15,472 nt of DNA from JBEKHI01 sp050012355 (GCA_050012355.1 JBEKHI010000179.1:1-15472), one strand, 5' to 3'. Positions 1 through 7,263 are shown, counted from the stretch's first letter. The notes: generated by a model not told the origin, from the letters alone. Numbers and translations: made by a program.

Positions 1-1
1 G

Positions 2-694
2 AGCCGCGCGATCGACGAGATCGGCGCCGGACTCGGCACCGTCACCGGAAACCTGCAGGTCGTCATCACCGCGCTGCTCGCCTGGTGGATACTCGGCGAA
101 CGGCCGCGCGCCTCGCTGCTGCTCGCGGCGCCGGCGTTGCTCGGCGGACTGGTCCTCGTCGGCGGGGTCGTCGGCTCGCACGCGTACGGCGCCGACCCGG
201 GGCTCGGCGTGCTGCTCGGCACCGGAGTCGGGGTGCTGTACTCGATCTACATCCTGATGCTGCGGCAGGCGACGTCCGCCGATCGGTCGGCCGCGCTCCC
301 GATCGCGGAGCCGCTGCTGCAGGCGACCATTGGCGGGACCGCCGGGTCGCTCGTGATCGGGCTCGCGCTGCATGACCTGTGGCTGGGACCGGTGTGGCCC
401 GCGCTCGGCTGGCTGACCCTGCTCGCACTCACCTCGCAGGTGCTCGGCTGGCTGCTGATCACCTCATCGATGCCGCGGCTTCCGGCCTGGCTGATCGGCG
501 TCCTGCTGATGATCCAGCCTGCTGGCTCGGTCGCGCTGGGCGCGGTGGTGCTCCGCCAGTACCCGTCGGGGTGGCAACTGGCCGGCGTCGCGCTGATGCT
601 GATCGGGGTGCTGATCGCCGCGGCCGGCCGGGATCGCGGAGCGCCCGCCACTCCCCCGGCGGCGCCGGTCCCGGTCGGGCTCGCGGAACAGTAA
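2..694 (+). CDS. EamA/DMT-family transporter, 3' part only
   Basis: This is an integral membrane protein of the drug/metabolite transporter superfamily, cut by the window edge; 230 residues to the stop are visible and the N-terminus is missing. The visible part opens with the end of the first EamA repeat (ITALLAWWILGERP, the usual helix followed by a GERP turn). About six more hydrophobic segments follow, ending in the second repeat's closing pair (MIQPAGSVALGAVVLRQYP, then LAGVALMLIGVLIAAAGR). The tail is short and Ala/Pro-rich. Family members export amino acids, metabolites or drugs by proton antiport, and the substrate cannot be read from sequence. A hairpin 31 bp after the stop may end its transcript. 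The family call is firm; function beyond that is not. Confidence 0.88.
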   Translation, partial: SRAIDEIGAGLGTVTGNLQVVITALLAWWILGERPRASLLLAAPALLGGLVLVGGVVGSHAYGADPGLGVLLGTGVGVLYSIYILMLRQATSADRSAALPIAEPLLQATIGGTAGSLVIGLALHDLWLGPVWPALGWLTLLALTSQVLGWLLITSSMPRLPAWLIGVLLMIQPAGSVALGAVVLRQYPSGWQLAGVALMLIGVLIAAAGRDRGAPATPPAAPVPVGLAEQ

Positions 695-724
695 CGTCTC
701 GCTGCCTCCGGGCCCATGGATGTC

Positions 725-754
725 CCATCGCTGGTGCTATCACGCCAGTGATGG
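725..754 (+). terminator. Candidate terminator hairpin after the transporter
   Basis: CCATCGCTGG (725-734) pairs with CCAGTGATGG (745-754), giving a 10-bp stem with one G-U pair; the intervening 10 bases can form two further TG/CA pairs. It starts 31 bp after the transporter stop. There is no T-run behind it, which is common for actinobacterial terminators, so the role is inferred from position. Confidence 0.4.
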
Positions 755-970
755 CCCGTCGATGGCGGCGCGACACTCGGGCTATAGCGGACGTTTAGGC
801 ATATACCACTCAGGCGCTCTAGAGAAAGCCCTATCGATTGTTCGGTAGCGTTGTTCCGGTAGCAAACTTTCCTGCAAAGCAGTATTTAGCTGGACATATA
901 GCCACAACCTGACCAGCGCCACTAGGATGCCGCTAATACAACGCTGCGCGGCAGGGAGGCTCGCCATCTC

Positions 971-1105
971 ATGGCGGCGTACACATGCACGTGCCTATGC
1001 ACGTTTGATCAGGGACAGGCCAGCCGCCGGGGGCTGACCGACCAGGAACTGGCGATCCGTCAGGCATCTCTCACCCGCGCCGCCGCCATTCGAGTTACCC
1101 GGTAG
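971..1105 (+). CDS. Possible 44-residue leader or remnant ORF
   Basis: An ATG at 971 opens 44 codons ending in TAG at 1103-1105, just before the SD site (1107-1114) of the STAND/TPR gene. The start of the peptide is unusual (YTCTCLCT, three Cys in five residues) and is encoded by two ATGCACGT direct repeats 12 bp apart. The second half (GLTDQELAIRQASLTRAAA) looks like ordinary charged helical actinobacterial protein with high GC at third positions. No clear SD precedes the ATG. It could be a regulatory leader, the end of a decayed gene, or chance. I do not recognise a family. Confidence 0.25.
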   Translation: MAAYTCTCLCTFDQGQASRRGLTDQELAIRQASLTRAAAIRVTR

Positions 1106-1106
1106 T

Positions 1107-1114
1107 AGGAGAGG
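1107..1114 (+). promoter_or_regulatory. SD site deciding the GTG start at 1123
   Basis: GGAGAGG lies eight bases before GTG 1123 and follows directly on the TAG that ends the 44-codon frame. This makes GTG the best start for the ATPase. Confidence 0.7.
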
Positions 1115-1122
1115 CTAACATC

Positions 1123-3570
1123 GTGGGGGCCCAGCGCGCAGGCACGCCAGTGCTGTCCGGGGCAGTGCCCCCGATCGCCGACCCGTACCACCAGAGGCCA
1201 GAAACCGGCGCCGGACTGACGGACGGACTTCGTCCCGGCGAGACAATAGTGCTGACCAGCGGAGACCGGCCGTCGGTCCCCGATCCGCTCACCGGCGCGG
1301 GCAGCGCGCCATCCGCCGCGTTCACCGCGGGCGGCACCGGCAAGACCCAGCTCGCGGTCGCGTTCGCGCACGCCGTGTGGAACGCGCGCGCGGTCGACCT
1401 GCTCGTCTGGGTGCCCGCCAGCAGCCGGGAGGCGATACTCCTCGGTTACGCGCAAGCAGCGGGCGAAGTGGACGCCGACATACCCGGTGAGTCGGCCGAC
1501 GCCGCCGCGACCCGTTTCCTGTCCTGGCTCAACCGCACCCGCAGGCGGTGGGTCGTCATCCTCGATGACCTGCACGACGTCGACGACCTCGACGATCTAT
1601 GGCCGCAGGGCACGACCGGGCAGACCGTCGTCACCACCAGGCTGCCCGACACCCAGCTGCGCGGGCCGGACCGCAAGGTCGTGCAGGTCGACTGCTACAG
1701 CCGGCGGGAAGCGCTCGCCTACCTGAACGGCCGGCTCACCGCCTATCCGGACCAGCGGCTCGAGGCGCTCGACCTCGCCGAGGAACTGGGGCGGCATCCG
1801 CTCGCACTCGGGCTGGCGGCGGCGTACATCACCGACCGGAACGAGACCTGCCGCGACTACCGTGCCCGCTACGCCGAGCGGTACCAGCACGTCGCCGGGG
1901 GCGCGACGCCGGAATGCCCGGCCAACGTGCTCACCTCATGGTCGCTGGCGGTCGAGCGCGCGCACGAGCTCAACCCGTCCGGGCTGGCCTGGCCCGCGCT
2001 CGCGCTATCGGCGATGCTGGACCCGGTCGGCATCCCGGCCGCGGTGCTCACCTCTCCTTCCGCGTGCGGTTACATCACCGGCCGTCCGTCCACGGCGGGA
2101 GCGGCGGACCAGGAAGTGGTGCGCGCCGCGTTCGGGAACCTGGCCAGACTCGGCCTGGTGAGCGTGGACACGATCAGCGCCGCCCGCACCGTGCGGATGC
2201 ACTCCTGCGTCCGCGCCGCGGTACAGGGATACCTGCCGCCCGCCGATGTCGAGCAGGTGACGACGGCCGCCGCCGCGGCGCTGCTGGACACCTGGCCGGA
2301 GCAGATCTCCGACCTGGAGCTTGATCAGGCGATGCGGGACTGCGCCACCAGCTTGCAGGAGTTCGCTGACGAACTGCTCTGGAAGCCGGAGGCTCATCCG
2401 CTGCTGTTCCGGGCCGGCCAGTCGCTGGAGGGCGCGCTGCTGGCCAACTCGGCGATCACCTACTGGCAGGGGCTGTACACGACCGCCACCAAGCTGCTCG
2501 GTCCGTCGCACGCGCAAACCGTGCAGGCGCGCGACCGGCTCGCCACCGCCTACGAGTCCGCGGGCCGGATCGCGGACGCGATGTCGGTCTTCGAGAACGC
2601 GCTCGCCGACCGGGAGCGAAACCTCGGCGCCGAGCACCCGGATACGCTCGGCGCCCAGGTGAAGCTGGCGCACTCCTATCTGGCGGCCGGGCGTGACGAC
2701 GAGGCGATCCGGCTGTACGAACGCACCCTCGCCGAGTCCGAACGGCTGCTCGGCGCCGCCCACAAGGAGACCCTCGCGGTGCGCGCCGCGCTGGCCAGCG
2801 CGTACCAGAGCACCCGGCGCCCCGACGAGGGCATCCGGCTCTACGAGCGCACCCTGACCGAGTCCGAACGGGCGCTCGGTCCCACCCACCGCGACACGCT
2901 CACGGCGCGGGCCAGCCTGGCGGCCGCCTACCAGGAGATCGGCCAGTTGCGGCAGGCGATCGCCGCCTACGAGCGCACCCTCACCGACCGGGAACGCGCG
3001 CAGGGACCCGACCACCCGGACACGCTGCTGGCGCGGGCCGCGCTGGCGAACGGCTACCGGCTGTCCGGCAAGATGAAGGACGCGATACCGAACTACGAGC
3101 GCATCCTCGCCGACCGGGAACGCATCCAGGGACCCGACCATCCCGACACGCTCACCGCGCGCGGCAACCTCGCCTTCGTTTACCGCACCGCGGGACGGCT
3201 CAAGGACTCGGTGCCGCTCTATGAGCAGACGCTGTATGGCCGGGAGCGCGTGCAGGGCCCCGACCACCGGGACACGCTCACCTCCCGCGGCAGCCTGGCG
3301 GCGGCCTATCAGCTCGCCCGGCGCTGGCCGGACGCGATCAAGCAGTACGAGCGCGCGGTCGGCGACTGCGAGCGGATGCTCGGCCCCGGCGACATCGAGA
3401 CGCTCACCACGCGATGCAACCTGGCGACCGCCTACTACTCGGCGGGCAGGCTCGCCGATACGGTCACCGTGCTACGACGCTCGCTCGTCGATTGTGAGCG
3501 GTACCTCGGCCCGGACCACCCGATGACCGACACAGTGCGGGAGAATCTACGCGGCGCTACCCAGGAATAG
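1123..3570 (+). CDS. STAND-type NB-ARC-like ATPase with C-terminal kinesin-light-chain TPRs
   Basis: The 815-residue protein is built like signal-transduction ATPases with numerous domains: a nucleotide switch plus a repeat sensor. A short Pro/Gly-rich N-terminus carries VPPIADPYHQRPETG (15-29), which I remember from a family of actinomycete TPR proteins. The P-loop is AGGTGKTQLA (69-78), with K74 and T75 in place but Thr 68 where the first Walker A Gly is expected. Walker B is VVILDD (144-149), a sensor-like VVTTR is at 169-173, and the GLPL-type motif is GRHPLAL (223-229). Residues 459-794 are eight TPR units of exactly 42 residues, then a partial ninth. No N-terminal effector (TIR, nuclease, protease) or DNA-binding domain is visible, so it may act through a partner. 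betA starts 31 bp downstream. Roles in defence or regulation are possible but unproven; domain architecture is certain, function is not. Confidence 0.85.
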   Translation: MGAQRAGTPVLSGAVPPIADPYHQRPETGAGLTDGLRPGETIVLTSGDRPSVPDPLTGAGSAPSAAFTAGGTGKTQLAVAFAHAVWNARAVDLLVWVPASSREAILLGYAQAAGEVDADIPGESADAAATRFLSWLNRTRRRWVVILDDLHDVDDLDDLWPQGTTGQTVVTTRLPDTQLRGPDRKVVQVDCYSRREALAYLNGRLTAYPDQRLEALDLAEELGRHPLALGLAAAYITDRNETCRDYRARYAERYQHVAGGATPECPANVLTSWSLAVERAHELNPSGLAWPALALSAMLDPVGIPAAVLTSPSACGYITGRPSTAGAADQEVVRAAFGNLARLGLVSVDTISAARTVRMHSCVRAAVQGYLPPADVEQVTTAAAAALLDTWPEQISDLELDQAMRDCATSLQEFADELLWKPEAHPLLFRAGQSLEGALLANSAITYWQGLYTTATKLLGPSHAQTVQARDRLATAYESAGRIADAMSVFENALADRERNLGAEHPDTLGAQVKLAHSYLAAGRDDEAIRLYERTLAESERLLGAAHKETLAVRAALASAYQSTRRPDEGIRLYERTLTESERALGPTHRDTLTARASLAAAYQEIGQLRQAIAAYERTLTDRERAQGPDHPDTLLARAALANGYRLSGKMKDAIPNYERILADRERIQGPDHPDTLTARGNLAFVYRTAGRLKDSVPLYEQTLYGRERVQGPDHRDTLTSRGSLAAAYQLARRWPDAIKQYERAVGDCERMLGPGDIETLTTRCNLATAYYSAGRLADTVTVLRRSLVDCERYLGPDHPMTDTVRENLRGATQE
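2497..3504 (+). repeat. Eight in-frame 126-bp tandem repeats encoding KLC-type TPRs
   Basis: Every unit is exactly 42 codons and fits LGPxHxDTLxARxxLAxxY, then xxxGRxxDAIxxYERxLxDRER. Units begin at 2497 and every 126 bp after that, and a partial ninth begins at 3505. Units 5 to 7 share QGPDH at their start and are closest to each other, suggesting the most recent duplication lies there. The eighth unit has drifted (LGPGDIET). The repeats belong to the protein and are not a mobile or CRISPR element. Confidence 0.9.
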
Positions 3571-3601
3571 CGCCACCCGTACAAAGAAAGGCATAACGCT
3601 C

Positions 3602-5317
3602 ATGGCGCCCATCCCTGTTGACTATCTGATCGTCGGTGGCGGCTCGGCGGGCAGCGCGCTCGCTAACCGGCTGTCGGCCGATAGGACTACCCGGGTGCTG
3701 GTGCTCGAGGCGGGCCGGACCGACTCGCTATGGGATCCGTTCATCCACATGCCCGCCGCGCTCACCTTCCCGATCGGCAGCCGGTTCTACGACTGGCGGT
3801 ACGAGAGCGAACCGGAGCCGCACCTGAACAACCGGCGCATCTATCACGCTCGCGGCAAGGTGCTCGGCGGCTCGAGCAGCATCAACGGGATGATCTTCCA
3901 GCGCGGTAACCCGCTGGACTACGAGCGCTGGGCAGCCGACCCTGGCATGCAGGACTGGGACTACGCGCACTGCCTGCCGTACTTCAAGAAGATGGAGACC
4001 TGCCTGGCCGCCCCCGGCACCCGGAGCGAGGAGTTCCGTGGCACGAGCGGCCCGCTGGTCCTCGAGCGCGGCCCGGCCACCAGCCCGCTGTTCCAGGCGT
4101 TCTTCGAGGCGGTCCAGCAGGCGGGTTACCAGCTCACCGACGACGTGAACGGGTACCGGCAGGAGGGGTTCGCGCCGTTTGACCGCAACATCCACCGCGG
4201 CCGCCGGCTGTCGGCCGCCCGCGCCTACCTGCACCCGGTGATGGACCGGCCCAACCTCAAGGTGATCACCCGCGCGTTCGTCACCAAGATCAGGTTTGAC
4301 GGGACCAGGGCGAGCGGCGCCGAGTTCACCCACGACGGGCAACGCCGCACGGTGACGGCCGGCGAGGTGATTCTCTGCGGTGGCGCGATCAACTCACCGC
4401 AACTGCTGCAGCTCTCCGGGGTCGGCAACGCCGACGAGCTGAACAAGCTCGGCGTGACACCCGTCGCCGACCTCAAGGGCGTCGGCGAGAACCTGCAGGA
4501 TCATCTCGAGGTCTACGTGCAGTACGGCTGCAAGCAGCCGGTGTCGGTGGCGCCGTACCTGAAGTGGCGCAACCGCCCGATGGTCGGCGCGAAATGGCTG
4601 CTCGGCCGGACCGGTCCCGGCGCTACCAACCACTTCGAGGGCGGCGGCTTCGCGCGGTCCAACGACGAGGTCGGCTACCCGAACCTGATGTTCCACTTCC
4701 TGCCGATCGCGGTCCGCTACGACGGCTCCGCGCCCGCCGAGGAGCACGGCTACCAGGTGCACATCGGGCCGATGTACTCGGACTCGCGCGGCACGGTAAA
4801 GCTCATGTCGGCGGACCCGCGGATCAAGCCCGCCCTGCGGTTCAACTACTTGTCCAGCCCGACCGACCGCCGCGAATGGACCGAGGCGATCGCCGTCGCC
4901 CGGGACATCCTCACCCAGCACGCCTTCGACGAGTTCAGCACCGGCGAGCTCTCCCCCGGGCCAACGGTGAAAACCGACGAGGAGGTGCTCGACTGGGTGC
5001 GCCGGGACGCGGAGACCGCGCTGCACCCGTCGTGCACCTGCAAGATGGGACCGGCCAGCGACCCGCTGGCGGTTACCGACCCGGCGACAATGCGGGTGCA
5101 CGGGCTCGACAGGCTGCGGATCGTGGACGCCTCGGTGATGCCCTATGTCACCAACGGAAACATTTACGCCCCGGTCATGATGACCGCCGAAAAAGCCGCA
5201 GACCTGATCTTGGGCAACGCTCCGCTCGCCCCTGAACCACTGGAGTTCTACCGGCACCGCGGTGATGTGACCACGTCGTTATGGTCAATTTATCCAAACG
5301 GTAGCAGACCCACATAA
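3602..5317 (+). CDS. betA: BetA-type choline dehydrogenase (GMC flavoprotein)
   Basis: This predicted FAD enzyme oxidises choline to betaine aldehyde, the first step toward the osmoprotectant glycine betaine. It has 571 residues against about 556 in E. coli. The dinucleotide fold is GGGSAG (12-17) with E36, GMC signature 1 is GKVLGGSSSING (85-96), and signature 2 is GGAINSPQLLQLSGVG (260-275). The catalytic His is H475 in LHPSCTCKMG. Close agreement with BetA proteins of Gram-positive bacteria runs through EPEPHLNNRR, FQRGNPLDYERWA, HLEVYVQYGCKQPVS and NHFEGGGF. The usual second active-site Asn is Tyr 522 (GNIYAPVMM); the staphylococcal enzyme, from memory, has His there. A rare TTA Leu codon sits at 5279-5281 (L560) in an AT-rich tail. 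The ATG is preceded by AAAGAAAGG ten bases upstream. No betaine-aldehyde dehydrogenase is adjacent, so another alcohol substrate remains possible. Confidence 0.85.
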   Translation: MAPIPVDYLIVGGGSAGSALANRLSADRTTRVLVLEAGRTDSLWDPFIHMPAALTFPIGSRFYDWRYESEPEPHLNNRRIYHARGKVLGGSSSINGMIFQRGNPLDYERWAADPGMQDWDYAHCLPYFKKMETCLAAPGTRSEEFRGTSGPLVLERGPATSPLFQAFFEAVQQAGYQLTDDVNGYRQEGFAPFDRNIHRGRRLSAARAYLHPVMDRPNLKVITRAFVTKIRFDGTRASGAEFTHDGQRRTVTAGEVILCGGAINSPQLLQLSGVGNADELNKLGVTPVADLKGVGENLQDHLEVYVQYGCKQPVSVAPYLKWRNRPMVGAKWLLGRTGPGATNHFEGGGFARSNDEVGYPNLMFHFLPIAVRYDGSAPAEEHGYQVHIGPMYSDSRGTVKLMSADPRIKPALRFNYLSSPTDRREWTEAIAVARDILTQHAFDEFSTGELSPGPTVKTDEEVLDWVRRDAETALHPSCTCKMGPASDPLAVTDPATMRVHGLDRLRIVDASVMPYVTNGNIYAPVMMTAEKAADLILGNAPLAPEPLEFYRHRGDVTTSLWSIYPNGSRPT

Positions 5318-5365
5318 TGGAACCAATGGGTTGTTTATCCCCGAATGTCTGGACAGTTGCGCGGT

Positions 5366-5382
5366 CTGATCAGCATGATCGG
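5366..5382 (+). other. Small hairpin between betA and the nucleotidyltransferase gene
   Basis: GATCA (5368-5372) and TGATC (5376-5380) form a perfect stem around a GCA loop, extended outward by one G-T and one C-G pair. It sits in the 89-bp gap, 24 bp before the next ATG. It could be a weak attenuator, an operator or an mRNA end; there is no T-run. Confidence 0.3.
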
Positions 5383-5395
5383 TACTGCGCGCACT

Positions 5396-5402
5396 AAAGG
5401 AG
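5396..5402 (+). promoter_or_regulatory. Strong SD site AAAGGAG
   Basis: AAAGGAG ends four bases before ATG 5407 and fixes that start. The nucleotidyltransferase gene therefore has its own efficient ribosome binding site rather than relying on coupling to betA. Confidence 0.75.
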
Positions 5403-5406
5403 CAGC

Positions 5407-6153
5407 ATGACCACATCCGCCGTCGACGACCCGCTTCCCGAAGCGGTCGGACTGATCCAGGGGGCCACGCGCGCTGGCCTCCCGGTGCGCATCCTGGGCG
5501 GGCTCGGGGTCCGCGTATTGTGTCCGGCTTTCCCGCCGCGGTTGCGCGCGGGGCAGGACATGGACTTCGCCTGTGCCGGAAAACGCCGCAAGGACGTGGC
5601 GAGTTATCTGGAGCAGTCGGGCTGCCAGCCCGACAAGCGGTTCAACAACCTCAACGGCGACCGGCAGATGTATTTCACCGCCCCCTCCGGGCGGCCGATC
5701 GACGTGATGGTGGACCGGCTGCAGATGTGCCACACGCTCGACCTGCGCCCGTCGCTGAAGAACAGCGCGCTGACCTTGGACGCCGCCGACCTGCTGCTGT
5801 CGAAGCTGCAGATCGTGGAGCTGAACGCCAAGGACGCCCACGACATCGTGCACCTATTGTCGGGGGTCCCGATCGGGCCAGACGGGGGCATCGACCCGGC
5901 GCGGTTCGGCGAGGTGCTCGCGAGCGACTGGGGCTGGTGGCGCACGGTCACCGGCAGCCTGCGGAAGGTCCCGTCACTGATCGAGGCGGATCCCCGGCTG
6001 GTCCCGCCCGGAGCAAAATTCGACCCGGTCGCCGCCGCCGCTGGACTGCAGCGGGTCGCGGACGAGGTGCCCAAGTCCATGAAATGGCGGATGCGCGCGA
6101 ACATCGGCGATCGCGTCAAATGGTATGAGCTCCCCGAAGAAGTCGACCACTGA
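5407..6153 (+). CDS. Nucleotidyltransferase-fold protein
   Basis: This 248-residue soluble protein shows the minimal nucleotidyltransferase pattern: GG at 31-32 in RILGGLGVRVL, a D-x-D metal pair at D51/D53 (GQDMDFA) and a third acid at D99 (GRPIDVMVD). The middle section (LTLDAADLLLSKLQIVELNAKDAHDI, about 122-147, read as two joined parts) resembles the helical part seen in predicted nucleotidyltransferases that accompany AbiEii-like or aminoglycoside-type enzymes. The family as a whole moves a nucleoside monophosphate onto a small molecule, RNA or protein; the acceptor here is unknown. A metallophosphoesterase gene starts 37 bp after its stop, so the two may be produced together and may add and remove a phospho-group. 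A toxin or antibiotic-modifying role is possible but nothing in the sequence selects it. Confidence 0.72.
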   Translation: MTTSAVDDPLPEAVGLIQGATRAGLPVRILGGLGVRVLCPAFPPRLRAGQDMDFACAGKRRKDVASYLEQSGCQPDKRFNNLNGDRQMYFTAPSGRPIDVMVDRLQMCHTLDLRPSLKNSALTLDAADLLLSKLQIVELNAKDAHDIVHLLSGVPIGPDGGIDPARFGEVLASDWGWWRTVTGSLRKVPSLIEADPRLVPPGAKFDPVAAAAGLQRVADEVPKSMKWRMRANIGDRVKWYELPEEVDH

Positions 6154-6173
6154 ACAGAACTTAACTTCGCGTC

Positions 6174-6180
6174 AAGGAAG
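6174..6180 (+). promoter_or_regulatory. SD site AAGGAAG supporting the ATG at 6191
   Basis: AAGGAAG ends ten bases before ATG 6191. The following protein begins MKIFFATDIHG, the classic first strand and DxH motif of metallophosphoesterases. This start is preferred over the in-frame ATG at 6125, which lies inside the upstream gene. Confidence 0.65.
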
Positions 6181-6190
6181 CTGTCACCCG

Positions 6191-7129
6191 ATGAAAATCT
6201 TCTTCGCCACCGACATCCACGGCTCTGAGATCTGCTGGCGTAAGTTCCTCAACGCCGCGGCTTTCTACAAGGCCGACATGGTGGTGCTTGGCGGTGATGT
6301 CACCGGCAAGGTGATGGTCCCGATCATCGCGCGCAACGGAGGCTGGGATCTGACCCTCCGCGGCGAGAAGATACACGTGGAGACGCGCCAGGAACTCGAA
6401 GGGGTCGAGAAGCGGATCAGAGACCGCGGCTCCTACCCCACCATCGTCACCCAAGATGAACTCGATTCGCTGAACGAGGCGGACGGATCCGTCGACCGCC
6501 GTTTCACGGTCGAGATGGTGAAATCGCTCGATCGCTGGCTCGACATGGCGGACGGTAAGCTACGCGGCGGCCAGATCCCGTGCATACTGAATGGCGGCAA
6601 CGACGACATCTGGGAAATCGACTCGATCATCGAGTCGTCCCCCTGCGTGGCGTTCGCCGAGAGCAAGGTGCTGGATCTAGGCGGCTGGTACATGGCCTCG
6701 ATGGGCTGGACCAACCCGACACCGTGGAACACATTCCGCGAGGCGCCCGAGGACGTGCTGGCGCAGAAGATCGACGGCATCGCGTCGCAGATTCCCGACC
6801 TGAGCCGGGCGATCTTCAACTTCCACGCGCCGCCTTACGGAACCGGCCTTGACGAGGCGCCCGCACTGGACGCGAATCTGCGGCCAACGCATGGTGGCGC
6901 GGTAATGAAGCCGGTTGGCTCGACCGCGGTGCGCGACTCGATCCAGCGCTATGAGCCCGTGCTGTCGGTGCACGGCCACATTCATGAGAGCAGGGGCATC
7001 GCCAAGATGGGGCGGACACTGGCGATGAACCCAGGGAGTTCCTACAGCGACGGAGTGCTACAGGGAGCGGTCATCGAGTTGAACGAGAAGAAGGGAAAAG
7101 TTGCGAAGTACATCCTCGTCAACGGCTAG
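6191..7129 (+). CDS. Calcineurin-like metallophosphoesterase
   Basis: The 312-residue protein carries the complete two-metal phosphoesterase set: D8-I-H10, GGD with D36, GGND around N137, H212 in NFHAPPYG, and H253-I-H255 in HGHIHES. The N270 of AMNPGSSY is the usual final active-site strand. Between D36 and N137 lies an insert of about 100 residues with several charged helical stretches, longer than in the simplest members. The family hydrolyses phosphomonoesters, phosphodiesters or nucleotides with Mn, Fe or Zn; the substrate is not evident. No signal peptide is seen, so it should be cytoplasmic. An in-frame ATG at 6125 would add 22 residues overlapping the preceding gene, but the SD and homologous start favour 6191. 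Its position directly behind a nucleotidyltransferase suggests a linked reaction. Confidence 0.85.
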   Translation: MKIFFATDIHGSEICWRKFLNAAAFYKADMVVLGGDVTGKVMVPIIARNGGWDLTLRGEKIHVETRQELEGVEKRIRDRGSYPTIVTQDELDSLNEADGSVDRRFTVEMVKSLDRWLDMADGKLRGGQIPCILNGGNDDIWEIDSIIESSPCVAFAESKVLDLGGWYMASMGWTNPTPWNTFREAPEDVLAQKIDGIASQIPDLSRAIFNFHAPPYGTGLDEAPALDANLRPTHGGAVMKPVGSTAVRDSIQRYEPVLSVHGHIHESRGIAKMGRTLAMNPGSSYSDGVLQGAVIELNEKKGKVAKYILVNG

Positions 7130-7263
7130 CCCCCTGTGGTACAACTCGGACCTGTAGGCCAAATCGACGCGTAACTCCCTCACGTCCCGGCTTGCCGCAA
7201 CCCCCACGTTAACAAACCGGACAAATAGCCCTTTATGGGCACAATGGTACAGGAGTGTCTGAA
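7130..7263. other. 134-bp gap before the permease
   Basis: The gap is AT-richer toward its 3' end and includes the palindrome GTTAAC (7208-7213) and a short GCCC-TTTAT-GGGC stem (7228-7240) just ahead of the permease SD. It may hold a separate promoter for the permease; no -35/-10 pair is convincing. Confidence 0.35.

Larger units (their letters stand above)
695..1122. other. 428-bp AT-richer spacer upstream of the STAND/TPR gene
   Basis: No convincing long gene lies here. From about 780 to 960 the base composition is visibly poorer in GC than the genes on either side. The spacer holds the hairpin at 725-754, two near-identical direct repeats GTTCGGTAGC (840-849) and GTTCCGGTAGC (853-863) about one helical turn apart, TATA-rich stretches near 783 and 896 that could be -10 elements, and a 44-codon reading frame at 971-1105. 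It probably contains the promoter and control sites of the downstream ATPase, but no promoter can be assigned with confidence. Confidence 0.5.

Noticed and set aside
782..967. 61-codon minus-strand frame in the AT-richer spacer
   Set aside because: No SD before its ATG, no recognisable family, and it covers sites that look like promoter DNA.
2005..3267. 420-codon open frame antisense to the STAND/TPR gene
   Set aside because: High-GC and periodic coding repeats on the plus strand keep the opposite frame open; the product is Arg/Gly/Val-rich and has no domain or SD.
2497..3504. CRISPR-like or mobile repeat array
   Set aside because: Units are degenerate, gapless, in frame and encode TPR helices; there are no spacers.
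4394..5257. 287-codon frame antisense to betA
   Set aside because: It lies wholly within a gene with clear catalytic motifs; its His/Val/Arg-rich product is a GC shadow.
6125..6190. Longer N-terminus for the metallophosphoesterase
   Set aside because: It overlaps the nucleotidyltransferase gene, lacks an SD, and the domain begins at once with MKIFFATDIHG from 6191.
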